DNA of 64,000 bases from Variovorax terrae (GTDB lineage: Bacteria > Pseudomonadota > Gammaproteobacteria > Burkholderiales > Burkholderiaceae_C): assembly GCF_022809125.1 (NCBI RefSeq), contig NZ_JALGBI010000001.1:2914001-2978000 (forward strand), given 5' to 3'. Under the pieces are notes generated by a model, which did not search any database, had not been told where the DNA came from, and was given only the letters and a program-made list of their open reading frames with translations. Both the position numbers and the translations under genes were made by a program. This document shows positions 1-8,687 of the stretch, piece by piece. Positions within the stretch are counted from its first letter, which is position 1. Each line of letters starts with the position of its first letter.

Positions 1-96
1 TCAGGCATGGAGGCCGAGGGTGTGCGCCGACAGCAGGAAATCGTCAATGGCGCACCGCAGGACATCCTGTACTTCGCGCGGTTCCGCGATGCTTGA
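1..96 (+). CDS. C-terminal end of a GNAT-like N-acetyltransferase (partial)
   Basis: Frame 1 is open from the window edge and ends at a TGA at 94-96, giving about 31 residues. The tail reads GMEAEGVRRQQEIVNGAPQD, which resembles the C-terminal strand of RimJ/RimL or PseH-type GNAT acetyltransferases (a 'GF.xEG..R' turn followed by a hydrophobic strand). The next gene starts inside its stop, an 8-bp overlap, so the two are probably co-translated. In the context of a PseA-like amidotransferase and a pseudaminic-acid-type methylase, a sugar-nucleotide N-acetyltransferase role fits. The catalytic part lies outside the window, so function is an inference. Confidence 0.5.
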   Translation, partial: SGMEAEGVRRQQEIVNGAPQDILYFARFRDA

Positions 97-976
97 ACTG
101 GCTGAACCGGTCGCCGTGGTCTGTCACGATGCCGGTGCGGCCAACATCATCCTGGCCACGCTGCGCGCCGAGCCGGACCGGTTGTATCTGCCGGTAATGC
201 AGGGGCCGGCAGCCGCGCTCTGGCAAGCCAGCGGTTTGGCACCAGCGTGCACGCTGCCACTCAAGACCGCGCTGGCCGGCGCCGGCTCATTGCTCAGCGG
301 TACCGGATGGGCCAGCGATCTCGAACACGAGGCCAGACGCTGTGCCAAAGCCAGCGGGCTGCCCAGCGTTGCGGTCATCGACCATTGGGTCAATTACGCC
401 GAGCGTTTCGAACGCGCAGGCGAACAGGTGCTGCCCGACGAGATCTGGGTCGGCGATGCCGATGCACTCGCTATCGCCGCGCGTACCTTCGCTGGCACGC
501 GCCTGCGGCAGATTCCGAACCTCTACCTCAGCCAGCAGATCGCCGCGATCGCCGCGCCTGCCCCCAGCCAAGCCGGCCACATCCTTTATGTGCTGGAACC
601 GATACGCTACAGCTGGCGCGGCGCGACCCAGGCCGGGGAGTTCGAGGCACTCGATTATTTTCTCGCTAACCTCGACCGGCTCGGCGAACGGCGCGATTGG
701 TCGATACGTCTGCGCCCGCACCCGTCCGACAGGGCTGGAAAATACGATGATTGGCTGAGCCGGCAGCCAGGCTTCGATATCGCGCTCGACGATTCGCCGA
801 ATCTGGCTGCGGCGATAGGCTGGGCAGAATGGGTGGCGGGCTGCGAAACCACGGCGTTGGTGATCGCGCTCGGCGCCGGGCGCAAGACCCTCTCGACCTT
901 GCCGCCGGCGGCGCCGCCGTGCCGCCTGCCGCAGGCCGGCCTGCGGCATCTGCGCGAACTCTCGGCGCCGCCCTAA
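89..976 (+). CDS. Uncharacterised GT-B-like protein of a surface-glycan locus
   Basis: This 295-residue protein is taken to start at ATG 89, which overlaps the stop of the preceding gene; an upstream in-frame ATG at 20 lies inside that gene. The N-terminus (VAVVCHDAGAANIILATL) looks like the nucleotide-side Rossmann half of a GT-B fold. A strand with a conserved-looking DHW follows near residue 100, then PDEIWVGD and, in the C-terminal half, an ILYVLEP strand and RLRPHPSD. This is the architecture of glycosyltransferase or UDP-sugar-epimerase-like proteins, but I cannot assign a family. No signal peptide or membrane segment is visible. Its stop codon overlaps the convergent amidase stop (973-976). 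Role in glycan assembly is inferred from position only. Confidence 0.65.
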   Translation: MLELAEPVAVVCHDAGAANIILATLRAEPDRLYLPVMQGPAAALWQASGLAPACTLPLKTALAGAGSLLSGTGWASDLEHEARRCAKASGLPSVAVIDHWVNYAERFERAGEQVLPDEIWVGDADALAIAARTFAGTRLRQIPNLYLSQQIAAIAAPAPSQAGHILYVLEPIRYSWRGATQAGEFEALDYFLANLDRLGERRDWSIRLRPHPSDRAGKYDDWLSRQPGFDIALDDSPNLAAAIGWAEWVAGCETTALVIALGAGRKTLSTLPPAAPPCRLPQAGLRHLRELSAPP

Positions 977-2316
977 ACCGGCGCGGTCGGCGTCATCAGC
1001 CCGTGCGCGCCAGCCTCGGCGATAAACCGGAACAGCAGCGGATCGTTGTACCGGCGCGCCACCAGCTGCAGACCGAATGGTAGGCCGGCCGGCGACGAGA
1101 ATACCGGCGCGCTGACGGCTGCCAGTTGCGTCAATGTCCACATGAGCGCCGAGTCGGGCGCCTCCTCCTGCTCTCGTGGCGGCGCCTCACCGGCCGTGCT
1201 CAGGGTCACAACGATATCGGCATCGGCAAAAAAATCGTCCATGTCGCGCACCATCGCGACCTGCTCGGCAAGCGCGGCCTGGTACTCGGCCGGTGTCACA
1301 AGCTGGCCGGCCGTGATGAGCCGGTTCATGACCGGCGAGATCAGCTCGGCACGCTTGAACTCCTCTTGAAAATAATAGGCCAGCGCCTTGTTGTAGATGG
1401 TCTCGTGCACGACATGCGAACGCGCCATCGAGGCGGGCAGCGCTGCCTCGCGCAGTTCGAAGCGCGGATGCGCGGCAAGCCGCGCACACCAAGCGTCGAA
1501 GGCCTCGGTCGCGTAAGCCGGCGCATGGCGCCACACATGCGGCCGGACCAGCGCGACCTTCCAAGGCCGGCCCTCAGGCGCGGCCTGACGCGCCGCGTCG
1601 CCGAGCGCCGCGTCGCTGATCGGGAAGTTGCGACCATGCACGCGCAGAGCGTCGAACACCGGTTCGAGGTCGGCCGCGTGATTCACAAAAAACCCGACGC
1701 TGTCGAGGCTGTCGGTGGTCTTCAGGATCCCCGTGCGCGGCACCAGGCCGAACGAGGGCTTGCAACCCCAGATCCCGCAAAAACTCGCGGGCCGGATAAT
1801 CGAGCCGGCGGTCTGCGTCCCGAGCGCGACCGGCGCCATGCCCGAGGCCACTGCAACGGCCGAACCGCTCGACGAAGTGCCCGGCGTGCGGTCGGCCGCG
1901 TGCGGGTTGATCGTCTTGCCAAGCGAGTGCACGGCAAACTCGGCCGTCACCGTCTTGCCCGGCACGATTGCACCGAGACGCTTGATGTCGTAGAGCACGC
2001 GCGCGTCGTTGCCGGGCGTGAAGCCCTTCCAAAGCGCACTGCCCATCTGGGTCGGAAAGTCGGCCGTGTTGAAGATGTCTTTGACGGCGAACGGTATACC
2101 CTCGAGCGCGCGCGGCGCCTCGCCGGCGCGCAGGCGCTCGGTCGCGGCCTGCGCTTGCGCGAGGAACAACGCCTCGTCGAAACACTCCCACGCGTGGTAG
2201 CGCGGTTCCTGCTCACGATAGGCTTCGATGTAGTGCCGTGCCACGTCGAGCGGCGTCAGGCTGGCGTCGCGGTAGCCCTGCAGGATCGCGGCAATGCTTG
2301 GCAGACGGCCGTTCAT
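973..2316 (-). CDS. Amidase-signature (GatA-like) amidase
   Basis: This 447-residue protein belongs to the amidase signature family, which hydrolyses amides through a Ser-cisSer-Lys triad. The triad is intact: Lys79 in PFAVKD, cis-Ser148 in GTSSSGSA, and nucleophile Ser172 in TAGSIIRPAS, with the usual 24-residue spacing between the two serines. Length is close to GatA and other stand-alone amidases. The ATG overlaps the stop of the upstream WbpG-type gene as ATGA, so the two are translationally coupled. Family members act on many amides; in GatCAB the related subunit releases ammonia from glutamine for an amidotransferase. An ammonia-supplying role for the neighbouring gene is my inference. 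A catabolic amidase is the alternative. Confidence 0.85.
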   Translation of the reverse strand: MNGRLPSIAAILQGYRDASLTPLDVARHYIEAYREQEPRYHAWECFDEALFLAQAQAATERLRAGEAPRALEGIPFAVKDIFNTADFPTQMGSALWKGFTPGNDARVLYDIKRLGAIVPGKTVTAEFAVHSLGKTINPHAADRTPGTSSSGSAVAVASGMAPVALGTQTAGSIIRPASFCGIWGCKPSFGLVPRTGILKTTDSLDSVGFFVNHAADLEPVFDALRVHGRNFPISDAALGDAARQAAPEGRPWKVALVRPHVWRHAPAYATEAFDAWCARLAAHPRFELREAALPASMARSHVVHETIYNKALAYYFQEEFKRAELISPVMNRLITAGQLVTPAEYQAALAEQVAMVRDMDDFFADADIVVTLSTAGEAPPREQEEAPDSALMWTLTQLAAVSAPVFSSPAGLPFGLQLVARRYNDPLLFRFIAEAGAHGLMTPTAPV

Positions 2317-3599
2317 GGGCCAGCCTTGTCGTCGGCCGGGGCCTGTGGGACGGCGGTTTCGGCCTGCACCTTCTCGATGAGCTGCTGCGGATGTGGCACG
2401 AGTTTTTCCTCGTTCGGTGACGATTTCGGATAGATCGGGATCACCACGTTCTTGAGCTCCGGCCGTCGATGGCCCTCCATCGTCGCGTGAAACTCCTCTT
2501 CGGTCATGCCCGTGATCTTGAGGTAATAGTCGAGGCCCTCGGGACGCACGCCGTCGTTGTCGCGAATCAGCTGCCAAGCCTCGTCGCGGCTCAGCAGGCC
2601 GGCGCGTACGTCGACACTCGAATGAAAGGTCGCCCGGCCATAACCGCGCTTCAGGTAATTGGCGTAGTCGTGCACACCGGGCATGATGCACTCGGCACTT
2701 TTGTAGCGTTTGTACGAGCCCTCGATCTGCGTCTCACGCCAGCCATAGACATCGCGCACGAACTCGGTCTGGCGTTCGTCGTCCCAGAAGATGTAGTCAC
2801 CGAGATGGATACCATAGACGCCAACGCGCTCGCACTCCTCGGCCGAGGGCACGTTGAATGGGTAGAGGTCACGCTCGCTGAGATCATCGCGCACCATCTG
2901 GTCGGGCCGTAGCTTGGCCGAAACCTTCGTGAAGTACTCGCGGTCGAACTTACGCACCGGGTTTTTATACGAGGCGCGGCCCGAGCTTTCGGCGATCGAC
3001 TCGCCCCAGACCAGCAGCGGAATATTGAAGCGCACGGCGGCCTGCAGCGGAAACGCACCGACGCCGGCGTGGCAATGCCAGCACGAGTCGCCAATGCCAG
3101 CAAGGGAATGCTTGGCGATGCGGTTCACCAGGCTGCGGTTGGGCGTGAACATGATGTGGTCCACGTTGAACTGCTCCAGCGAGTTCTGCAGGTTGTACCA
3201 GCCGGTTTCGCTATACCAGTTGTGGCTGAAGGTCACCGCCAGCGGCTTCATGCCGTAGATCTTGGTCAACACATGGAGCTGGAAAGTGCTGTCCTTGCCA
3301 CCGCTGATCGGGATGATGCAGTCGTAGTTGTTGCCGGCCTGAGCCTTGGCGGCCTCCAGCGTAGCGCGCAGGTCGCGCTCGCGCTCAGCCCAGTCGATAT
3401 GGATCTTTTGCTCCGCCGACTGACAGGCCTGGCAAACACCCAGCTCGTCGAACACCACGCCTTCCTGGGTCTGCGGCACGCAGCAGCGCACGCAATACTG
3501 GAGTTTCGGGAACGGCTTGTCCGCATGCGCATTCTTTTCGTCGGTGTACACGGTGAAGGTCGAAGGTCGTCCCTGGAAAGGTGGTTTGAAGCTGCTCAT
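2313..3599 (-). CDS. WbpG/PseA-type N-acetyl sugar amidotransferase
   Basis: This 428-residue protein belongs to the ATP-dependent sugar amidotransferases (WbpG, PseA, LegA), which convert an acetamido group on an activated sugar to an acetamidino group. The N-terminus has two cysteine pairs (C36/C39 and C56/C59) resembling a zinc site. It is followed by the PP-loop ATP-pyrophosphatase motif SGGKDS at 99-104. Further features are the family's DSCWHCHAGVG and VWGESIAESSGR segments. In Pseudomonas, WbpG works with HisH/HisF-like partners that deliver ammonia; no such genes are in this window, but an amidase starts in its stop codon. The methylase gene ends 19 bp upstream of its start. Family assignment is firm; the exact sugar is unknown. 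Confidence 0.88.
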   Translation of the reverse strand: MSSFKPPFQGRPSTFTVYTDEKNAHADKPFPKLQYCVRCCVPQTQEGVVFDELGVCQACQSAEQKIHIDWAERERDLRATLEAAKAQAGNNYDCIIPISGGKDSTFQLHVLTKIYGMKPLAVTFSHNWYSETGWYNLQNSLEQFNVDHIMFTPNRSLVNRIAKHSLAGIGDSCWHCHAGVGAFPLQAAVRFNIPLLVWGESIAESSGRASYKNPVRKFDREYFTKVSAKLRPDQMVRDDLSERDLYPFNVPSAEECERVGVYGIHLGDYIFWDDERQTEFVRDVYGWRETQIEGSYKRYKSAECIMPGVHDYANYLKRGYGRATFHSSVDVRAGLLSRDEAWQLIRDNDGVRPEGLDYYLKITGMTEEEFHATMEGHRRPELKNVVIPIYPKSSPNEEKLVPHPQQLIEKVQAETAVPQAPADDKAGP

Positions 3600-3618
3600 G
3601 GCGTTCTCGCAGTTTGAT

Positions 3619-4242
3619 CTAGGACTTTTTTTCCATCAAAAACCAGTTGATATCGTCTTGCGGAAAAACCGGGTCATTGCGGTAGGCGAAGCCGTAGTCG
3701 ACAAGTTTCAGGTCGCTGTAGGCCTGCAACATTTCGCCGCAAAAATCGCGCTTGAACAGTTTGCCCGCATGACCTCGGTAGCTGATTTCGACCGGTGTAG
3801 GGCTGTAATACTCGGCAAGCAGGATATAGCGCCCAGCACTGCGGTACATCGCATCGTAAACGGCCGGCAAAAACTCCGGATTAATGTGGATCAATACAGT
3901 CTTGATCAGCACCAGGTCATAGATCCGCGGCGGCTCGAAGTCGAGGATCGACTGCTGGAAAATATGCTCCGCCGGAATATGATGCGCGAGTCGCGCGACC
4001 GCCTCGGGATTGATCTCGATGCCGAAATGCAGCTGCCGCGGGTACAACAGCTGCAGTGCGCGGAGGTTCATGCCGACATTGGCGCCGAACTCGATGCAGC
4101 TCTCAACACCCGCAGCGTGGCGCAGCGCCTTGGCAAAAAAATCGAGATTGGCGCCTAGCAATACATCGCCAACATTGCGGTCTATGTATTCGGTTCCAAA
4201 CTCTCCGGCCCAGAAGGCTTCCTGCTCGGTTTTATAAGTCAT
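3619..4242 (-). CDS. Pseudaminic-acid-biosynthesis-associated SAM methyltransferase
   Basis: This 207-residue class I SAM-dependent methyltransferase starts MTYKTEQEAFWAGEFGTEY, an opening characteristic of the small methylase family repeatedly found in pseudaminic and legionaminic acid loci. The SAM-binding region follows as SCIEFGANVGMNL (about residues 68-80), then FGIEINPEA as the acidic strand-2 motif and DLVLIKTVLIHI as motif IV. There are no membrane segments. Its ATG overlaps the stop of the upstream GT-B gene (ATGA), and WbpG follows after 19 bp. The substrate is presumably a sugar nucleotide or nonulosonic acid, but it has not been defined for the family as far as I know. Confidence 0.82.
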   Translation of the reverse strand: MTYKTEQEAFWAGEFGTEYIDRNVGDVLLGANLDFFAKALRHAAGVESCIEFGANVGMNLRALQLLYPRQLHFGIEINPEAVARLAHHIPAEHIFQQSILDFEPPRIYDLVLIKTVLIHINPEFLPAVYDAMYRSAGRYILLAEYYSPTPVEISYRGHAGKLFKRDFCGEMLQAYSDLKLVDYGFAYRNDPVFPQDDINWFLMEKKS

Positions 4243-5516
4243 GTCTGTCCTGTGCGCGGAGCGCGCTTCAATAAGTTCTCGATCACGGAAACCACGCGCG
4301 GCGTCGCGGCGCCGGGCGGGGGAAAAGCGCTCCGGTCGACGCGACGGCCAGGCGGCCGGTCAATCACGGAGACAAGCTCATCAAGCGAGGCGATGCCCTC
4401 GCCGAGACCCAGCACCCCGTAGTCGAAATCGAAGTTGATAACCATCGGCGAAAAAGACAATGTCAACAGGCGCTTGCCAATCAGCGCGGCCTCGAAACCG
4501 ACGGTGCTGGTCTGCACCAGCACCATATCGGCGGCATGCAGCTGTGGCTGGAGCCTGTCCGTCGCCGGGTTGCTGAAATAGATACGAGGATGCGGCGCCG
4601 GCAATGGAAACAGGTGGTATTGATTGGGATGGTAGCGAATCAAGAGCGCGGCATCCGGATGGCTCTCGACCCATTGGCGCAGGCGCCCCTCAACCAACAT
4701 ACCCAGCCCGGTACCGCGGTAACAGTCGTCGACATTGGGCGCATCCTCCTCGAGGTTGCCAGCCCACATGAGCACGCGGCAATGCTCCCAGCCCAGGGCT
4801 TCGCGCAGTTTCCGGCCCGCTTCAGCGTTCGCCGTGTCAAACATCGCGTCGTAGGCCGGACAGCCGGTCACCTCGATGCGCGCGGCGTCCACGCCGGCCG
4901 CCGCGAGATTGTGTTTGACGAACTCCGAAAGCACTGTGATGCGGTCGGCATAGACCGACTGTCGCAGGAAATTGTCGTGCGGCAGCGCGAACAGGTCCAT
5001 CATCGTCAGCGCCGGGATGCCGCGCGCGACGGCCGCCTCGATCGCGGCCTGCTCCGAACGTGGCGAACTGGTGCTGACGACGAGTGCCGGCTTCAAATGA
5101 TCAATGACCTTGCCGATGAAGTTCAGCGGCAGGAAACCGCGCCGGCCCATCAGCGCGTATTTTTCGGCAGCGCCAGCCTCGCCGAAGCTGTCGACCCATT
5201 CGGCATAGTTGATGCCAAGGTAGCAAACGCTCTCGTCTTCGTCGACATCGGGATGGCAGTTGCCGTCCAGCAGCGTCCGCCCATAGGCCATGACGCGCGG
5301 CAGGTCAACCAGGGCGGTGAAGTCCTGGTAGCCGACCGGCGTGAAACCGAGCCGCACGGCCTGGCGGTAGCCAAGGGTCAGAGCCATCACCACGCAGGGC
5401 ACGCCGCGCGCCTCGAGCGCCCTGACGACCGGCGCAACCTTGGCGATGTGGCCATTGCCGTAGGTCACGAAGAGCACGCCGCCGCCGGCCGCACCCGCTT
5501 GCGCCTGCGTCTTCAT
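4239..5516 (-). CDS. GT-B-fold glycan biosynthesis protein, unassigned family
   Basis: This 425-residue soluble protein starts MKTQAQAGAAGGGVLFVTYG, where GNGHIAKV resembles the N-terminal GxGH loop of GT-B glycosyltransferases. The second domain includes VTGCPAYDAM, VLMWAGNLEEDAPN, LLIRYHPNQ and DMVLVQTSTVGFEAAL. The RYHPN and TSTVGFEA elements resemble the nucleotide-binding half of CDP-glycerol transferases and UDP-GlcNAc 2-epimerases. The start overlaps the asnB-like stop (ATGA) and its own stop overlaps the methylase start, so it sits inside a coupled operon. A glycosyltransferase or a UDP-sugar hydrolase/epimerase are both possible. Operon membership supports a role in glycan assembly. 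Confidence 0.7.
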   Translation of the reverse strand: MKTQAQAGAAGGGVLFVTYGNGHIAKVAPVVRALEARGVPCVVMALTLGYRQAVRLGFTPVGYQDFTALVDLPRVMAYGRTLLDGNCHPDVDEDESVCYLGINYAEWVDSFGEAGAAEKYALMGRRGFLPLNFIGKVIDHLKPALVVSTSSPRSEQAAIEAAVARGIPALTMMDLFALPHDNFLRQSVYADRITVLSEFVKHNLAAAGVDAARIEVTGCPAYDAMFDTANAEAGRKLREALGWEHCRVLMWAGNLEEDAPNVDDCYRGTGLGMLVEGRLRQWVESHPDAALLIRYHPNQYHLFPLPAPHPRIYFSNPATDRLQPQLHAADMVLVQTSTVGFEAALIGKRLLTLSFSPMVINFDFDYGVLGLGEGIASLDELVSVIDRPPGRRVDRSAFPPPGAATPRVVSVIENLLKRAPRTGQT

Positions 5517-7303
5517 GCGGCGTGCTCCCAGAGCGCCAGCGCGGCGATCGCGCGCAGCTCACGCGTGTGGTTGGCCGTGCCCTGGCGGTGCGCCTCGAGC
5601 AACGCCGTGATGCGCGCGCCGTCGAACACTCGGCCCAGCAGTTCACTGCCCTGCAGGGTCTCGCGCAGCCACAGGTAACTCGCGTCGCGGAACCACTCCC
5701 CCACCGGCACCGTGAACATCTGCTTCCTGCGGTAGGCCAGGTCCTCGCCGATCAGCGGCACCGCGGCCTTCTTGTACCAGTGCTTCTTGTCGCCGCTGGC
5801 CATGTCGAGCTTGGTCGCGCCGCGCGAGCGGAAGGCGAACTCCATCATGCGCCAGTCCAGGAACGGCGTGCGCGCCTCGATGCTCACGGCCATGCCCATG
5901 CGGTCGGGCTTGACCAGGTTGTTGCCCGAGAGCAGCAATTGCATGTCGAGGTACAGCGCCTGATTGATGCGGTCGAAATGGCCGGCTTCGTCGAACCAGG
6001 GCCGGGCCGCCATCTCGAAGCTGTCGATGTCTCTGAGCTGCGCCGCCAGCTCGGGCCGGTACAGGGCCAGCTTGGCCTGCGGGCTGAACAGCGAGATCGA
6101 GTCGAAATAGCCGCGCTGAAAGGCTGCGGCATCGAGCACCCCGGCGCCGGGCCGGGCGAACCAGGCCGCGTACTTGTCGTAGCCCGCGAACAACTCGTCG
6201 CCGCCGTCCCCTGTCAGCACCACCTTCACGTGTTTGGCCGCCAGCTCACTCACGCGCAGCGTCGGCATGAAGGAGGCGTCGCCATGCGGCTGGTCCAGGT
6301 GGTACAGCACCTGGGGCCAGCGGGCCAGCATGTTGAGTTCGGCCACCTCCATGGTGTGGTCGCAGCCGAAGCGCCGCGCGGCCTCGGCGGCGAAGGCCGA
6401 TTCGTCGTAGCGCGGGTCTTCGAAGCCGATGCAGAAGGTCTTCACCGGCTCCTTCACGTGGCGCGCCATCAGGCCGACGATGGTGCTTGAATCGACGCCG
6501 CCCGAGAGAAAGGCACCCCAGGGCACGTCGGCGCGCAGGCGGATGCGGGTCGCGTCGTCGAGGATGGCCATGAACTCCTCGGCCCATTCGCCAAAACCGT
6601 GGTCGCGCTCGTGCTGGTCGGCCAGGCTCCACCAGCGCTGCGTCTGCACGCCGCTGCGCGTGAATTTCATCCAGGTGCCGGGCATCACATGCCGGATACC
6701 CTGATGGATGGTCCAGGGCGCGGGAATGTAGTTGAACGTGAGGTAGTGGTGGATTGCTACCAAATCGATAGCACTCTGTGACCGCTGCGCCTGGACTATG
6801 GGCAGAATCGCCTTGATTTCCGAGGCAAACACCGCGCGCCGGCCGTCGTCGGCCACGTACAGCGGCTTGACACCGATGCGGTCGCGGATCAGGTACATCG
6901 CGTCCTCGCGCGCATCGTCGATGGCGATCGCGAACATGCCGTTGAGCTTGCTCACGAAGCCGATGCCCTCGCGCTCGTACAGCCGCAGGATCACCTCGGT
7001 GTCCGACGCGGTCTTGAGCCGCACGCCCTGGCGGCGCAGCTCGTCCGCCAGTTCGATGTAGTTGAATATCTCGCCGTTCTGCACCACGGCCACCCGGCCG
7101 TCGTCGCTCACGAAAGGCTGGTGGCCGCCGCCGATGTCGATGATGGACAGGCGCCGGTTGCCGATGGCCACGCCGCGCTGCGGCTGATGCCAGATGCCTT
7201 CGTCGTCCGGGCCGCGATGCAACAGTTTCTGCGCCATCACGCCCAGCGCCGCGTCGGCCAGCGGCTCGCGCGCCCGGTCCCAGTAGCCAAAGATGCCGCA
7301 CAT
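5513..7303 (-). CDS. asnB: Asparagine-synthase-like glutamine amidotransferase
   Basis: This 596-residue class II glutamine amidotransferase resembles AsnB and the glycan-locus form WbpS. The start is set at the ATG giving MCGIFGYWD, because Cys2 must become the N-terminal nucleophile; the longer upstream frame would bury it. The glutaminase half carries RLSIIDI and NGEIFNY. The synthetase half has the PP-loop SGGVDSS at 267-273. It may make asparagine, but inside a polysaccharide operon it more likely amidates a sugar carboxylate such as a uronic acid; that is inference. The sugar transferase gene ends 2 bp before its start. Codons for AIDLVA (about residues 179-184) are formed by a 17-bp palindrome at 6756-6772. 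Confidence 0.9.
   Translation of the reverse strand: MCGIFGYWDRAREPLADAALGVMAQKLLHRGPDDEGIWHQPQRGVAIGNRRLSIIDIGGGHQPFVSDDGRVAVVQNGEIFNYIELADELRRQGVRLKTASDTEVILRLYEREGIGFVSKLNGMFAIAIDDAREDAMYLIRDRIGVKPLYVADDGRRAVFASEIKAILPIVQAQRSQSAIDLVAIHHYLTFNYIPAPWTIHQGIRHVMPGTWMKFTRSGVQTQRWWSLADQHERDHGFGEWAEEFMAILDDATRIRLRADVPWGAFLSGGVDSSTIVGLMARHVKEPVKTFCIGFEDPRYDESAFAAEAARRFGCDHTMEVAELNMLARWPQVLYHLDQPHGDASFMPTLRVSELAAKHVKVVLTGDGGDELFAGYDKYAAWFARPGAGVLDAAAFQRGYFDSISLFSPQAKLALYRPELAAQLRDIDSFEMAARPWFDEAGHFDRINQALYLDMQLLLSGNNLVKPDRMGMAVSIEARTPFLDWRMMEFAFRSRGATKLDMASGDKKHWYKKAAVPLIGEDLAYRRKQMFTVPVGEWFRDASYLWLRETLQGSELLGRVFDGARITALLEAHRQGTANHTRELRAIAALALWEHAA
6756..6772. repeat. 17-bp palindrome GCTAY-N7-RTAGC, copy in asnB-like gene
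   Basis: GCTAC, seven bases, ATAGC. On the coding strand it reads GCTATCGATTTGGTAGC and is translated Ala-Ile-Asp-Leu-Val-Ala. It is one of nine related copies in the window. Confidence 0.7.
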
Positions 7304-7305
7304 GG

Positions 7306-7860
7306 TCAGTTGCTTCCTTTGCCCGAGAGGCGGCCGACGGTCCACACCATGATCCTCAGGTCGAACCAGACCGAGGCTTCGCGCGTGTAGCGCAAGTCCA
7401 TCTCCAGCCGCTGTTGCGGCGTCGCGGCAGAACGCAGCAGCGCCTGCGCCAGCCCCGTGATGCCGGGCCGCACGCTGCAGCGCTGGACCCAGTCGGCGTC
7501 GCTGTAGAGCGCGCGCTGGGCCGGCACGTCGGGCCGGGGACCGACCAGGCTCATGTCGCCCTTGAGCACGTTGATGATCTGCGGCAGCTCGTCGATGCTG
7601 GTACGGCGGATGAAGCGCCCGACGCGGGTGATGCGCGGGTCGTTGTCCGCCGTGAAATAGGGGCCGATGGCGGCGGCGTTCTTCACCATGCTGCGGAACT
7701 TGAGCATGCCGAACTCGCGCCCGTGCAGGCCCAGCCGGGTCTGGCGGAACAGCACGGGCAGGCCGCTCTCCAGCGCAATCGCCAGCGCCGCGGCCAGCAG
7801 CACCGGGCTGAGCAGCAGCAGCGCCGCCAGAGAAAGCACCACATCCAGCAGGCGCTTCAT
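7306..7860 (-). CDS. Initiating sugar-1-phosphate transferase (WcaJ/PglC type)
   Basis: This 184-residue bacterial sugar transferase transfers a sugar-1-phosphate from a nucleotide sugar to undecaprenyl phosphate and so starts a lipid-linked glycan. It has one hydrophobic N-terminal segment (about 10-30) followed by the conserved core: [42 protein letters not shown] and RPGITG. The length matches short PglC-like monotopic enzymes rather than the long WbaP or WcaJ forms. Its ATG overlaps the aldolase stop (ATGA). A second, unrelated initiating transferase (WecA/WbpL type) starts the capsule cluster at 41 kb, so the window encodes two separate glycan-initiation routes. The sugar substrate is unknown. 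Confidence 0.9.
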   Translation of the reverse strand: MKRLLDVVLSLAALLLLSPVLLAAALAIALESGLPVLFRQTRLGLHGREFGMLKFRSMVKNAAAIGPYFTADNDPRITRVGRFIRRTSIDELPQIINVLKGDMSLVGPRPDVPAQRALYSDADWVQRCSVRPGITGLAQALLRSAATPQQRLEMDLRYTREASVWFDLRIMVWTVGRLSGKGSN

Positions 7861-8663
7861 GCGTCGGCCTCCATGCGCGCGGCGATGCCCTCGATGGTGG
7901 CGTTCACGCGGGCCCGGTCGGCCTCGATCTGGGCGGCGCTGCGTTCGGCCAGCTCGCGCTCGGCGGCGCGCAGCACGGCCACCTCCTGCTCGAACGGCGC
8001 GGCGGCGTCGCTGCGGTGGAAGGTGCGCGACAGGATCACGGCCTGCGAGCCCAGCCGCAGGTGCTCGCCCAGCACGTCGCGCCCGGGCAGCAGCCCCTCG
8101 TCCAGCCGCGCGATGCCGCCGAAGCCGAAGCGCAGGCCCTGCGCCCGCGCCGCCCGCGCCACGCGCTCCACCAGGCCGTCGGCCAGCGGCTCGAACATGA
8201 AGCGGCAGCCCAGCGACAGGTGCAGGTCGTTCAGCCCGACGAACACCTCGGCCAGGCCGGGCGTGGCGATCCAGTCGTCGAGCGTCTGCAGCGCCGCGGC
8301 CGTCTCCAGCAGCGGCACGATGGGCGCGCGGCCGGCCACGAGGCCGGAGAAGGCCCGCAGTTCGTCGGCCGAGGTGAACATCGGCAGCATCAGCAGGTCG
8401 GCGCCCTGCGCCAGCACCGCGTCCACTTCGGTTTTCGTTGCAGGGTTCAGGGGATTGACGCGCACCATCAGCCGGGAGCGCGTCAACACCGCCTTGATGC
8501 GGCCCACGTCGTCCAGCTGGTGCGCACTGATGAAGGTGTTGCGGCCGGCCTGGCGCTCGGCCTTGCCCAGGCGCTCCAGGTCCACGAACAGGCGCAGGCC
8601 CTCCAGCGCATCGCAGCGGCGGGCGAATTCGGGGTCGTTGGTGATTTGAAGCAGCTCGATCAT
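7857..8663 (-). CDS. HpcH/HpaI-type aldolase family protein
   Basis: This 268-residue protein resembles the HpcH/HpaI aldolase and citrate-lyase-beta TIM-barrel family, whose members cleave or form C-C bonds with pyruvate or acyl-CoA and a divalent metal. Visible elements are [12 protein letters not shown], a VRVNPLN strand (the usual Arg of R-x-N), the metal-ligand glutamate in VPLLETA, and [10 protein letters not shown] with the partner aspartate. It lies between murJ and the sugar transferase, overlapping the latter by 4 bp. An aldolase here could make or degrade a keto-sugar precursor, but the substrate cannot be read from the sequence. Confidence 0.78.
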   Translation of the reverse strand: MIELLQITNDPEFARRCDALEGLRLFVDLERLGKAERQAGRNTFISAHQLDDVGRIKAVLTRSRLMVRVNPLNPATKTEVDAVLAQGADLLMLPMFTSADELRAFSGLVAGRAPIVPLLETAAALQTLDDWIATPGLAEVFVGLNDLHLSLGCRFMFEPLADGLVERVARAARAQGLRFGFGGIARLDEGLLPGRDVLGEHLRLGSQAVILSRTFHRSDAAAPFEQEVAVLRAAERELAERSAAQIEADRARVNATIEGIAARMEADA

Positions 8664-8687
8664 GGGGGGCCCGACAGCAGTGGGCGA

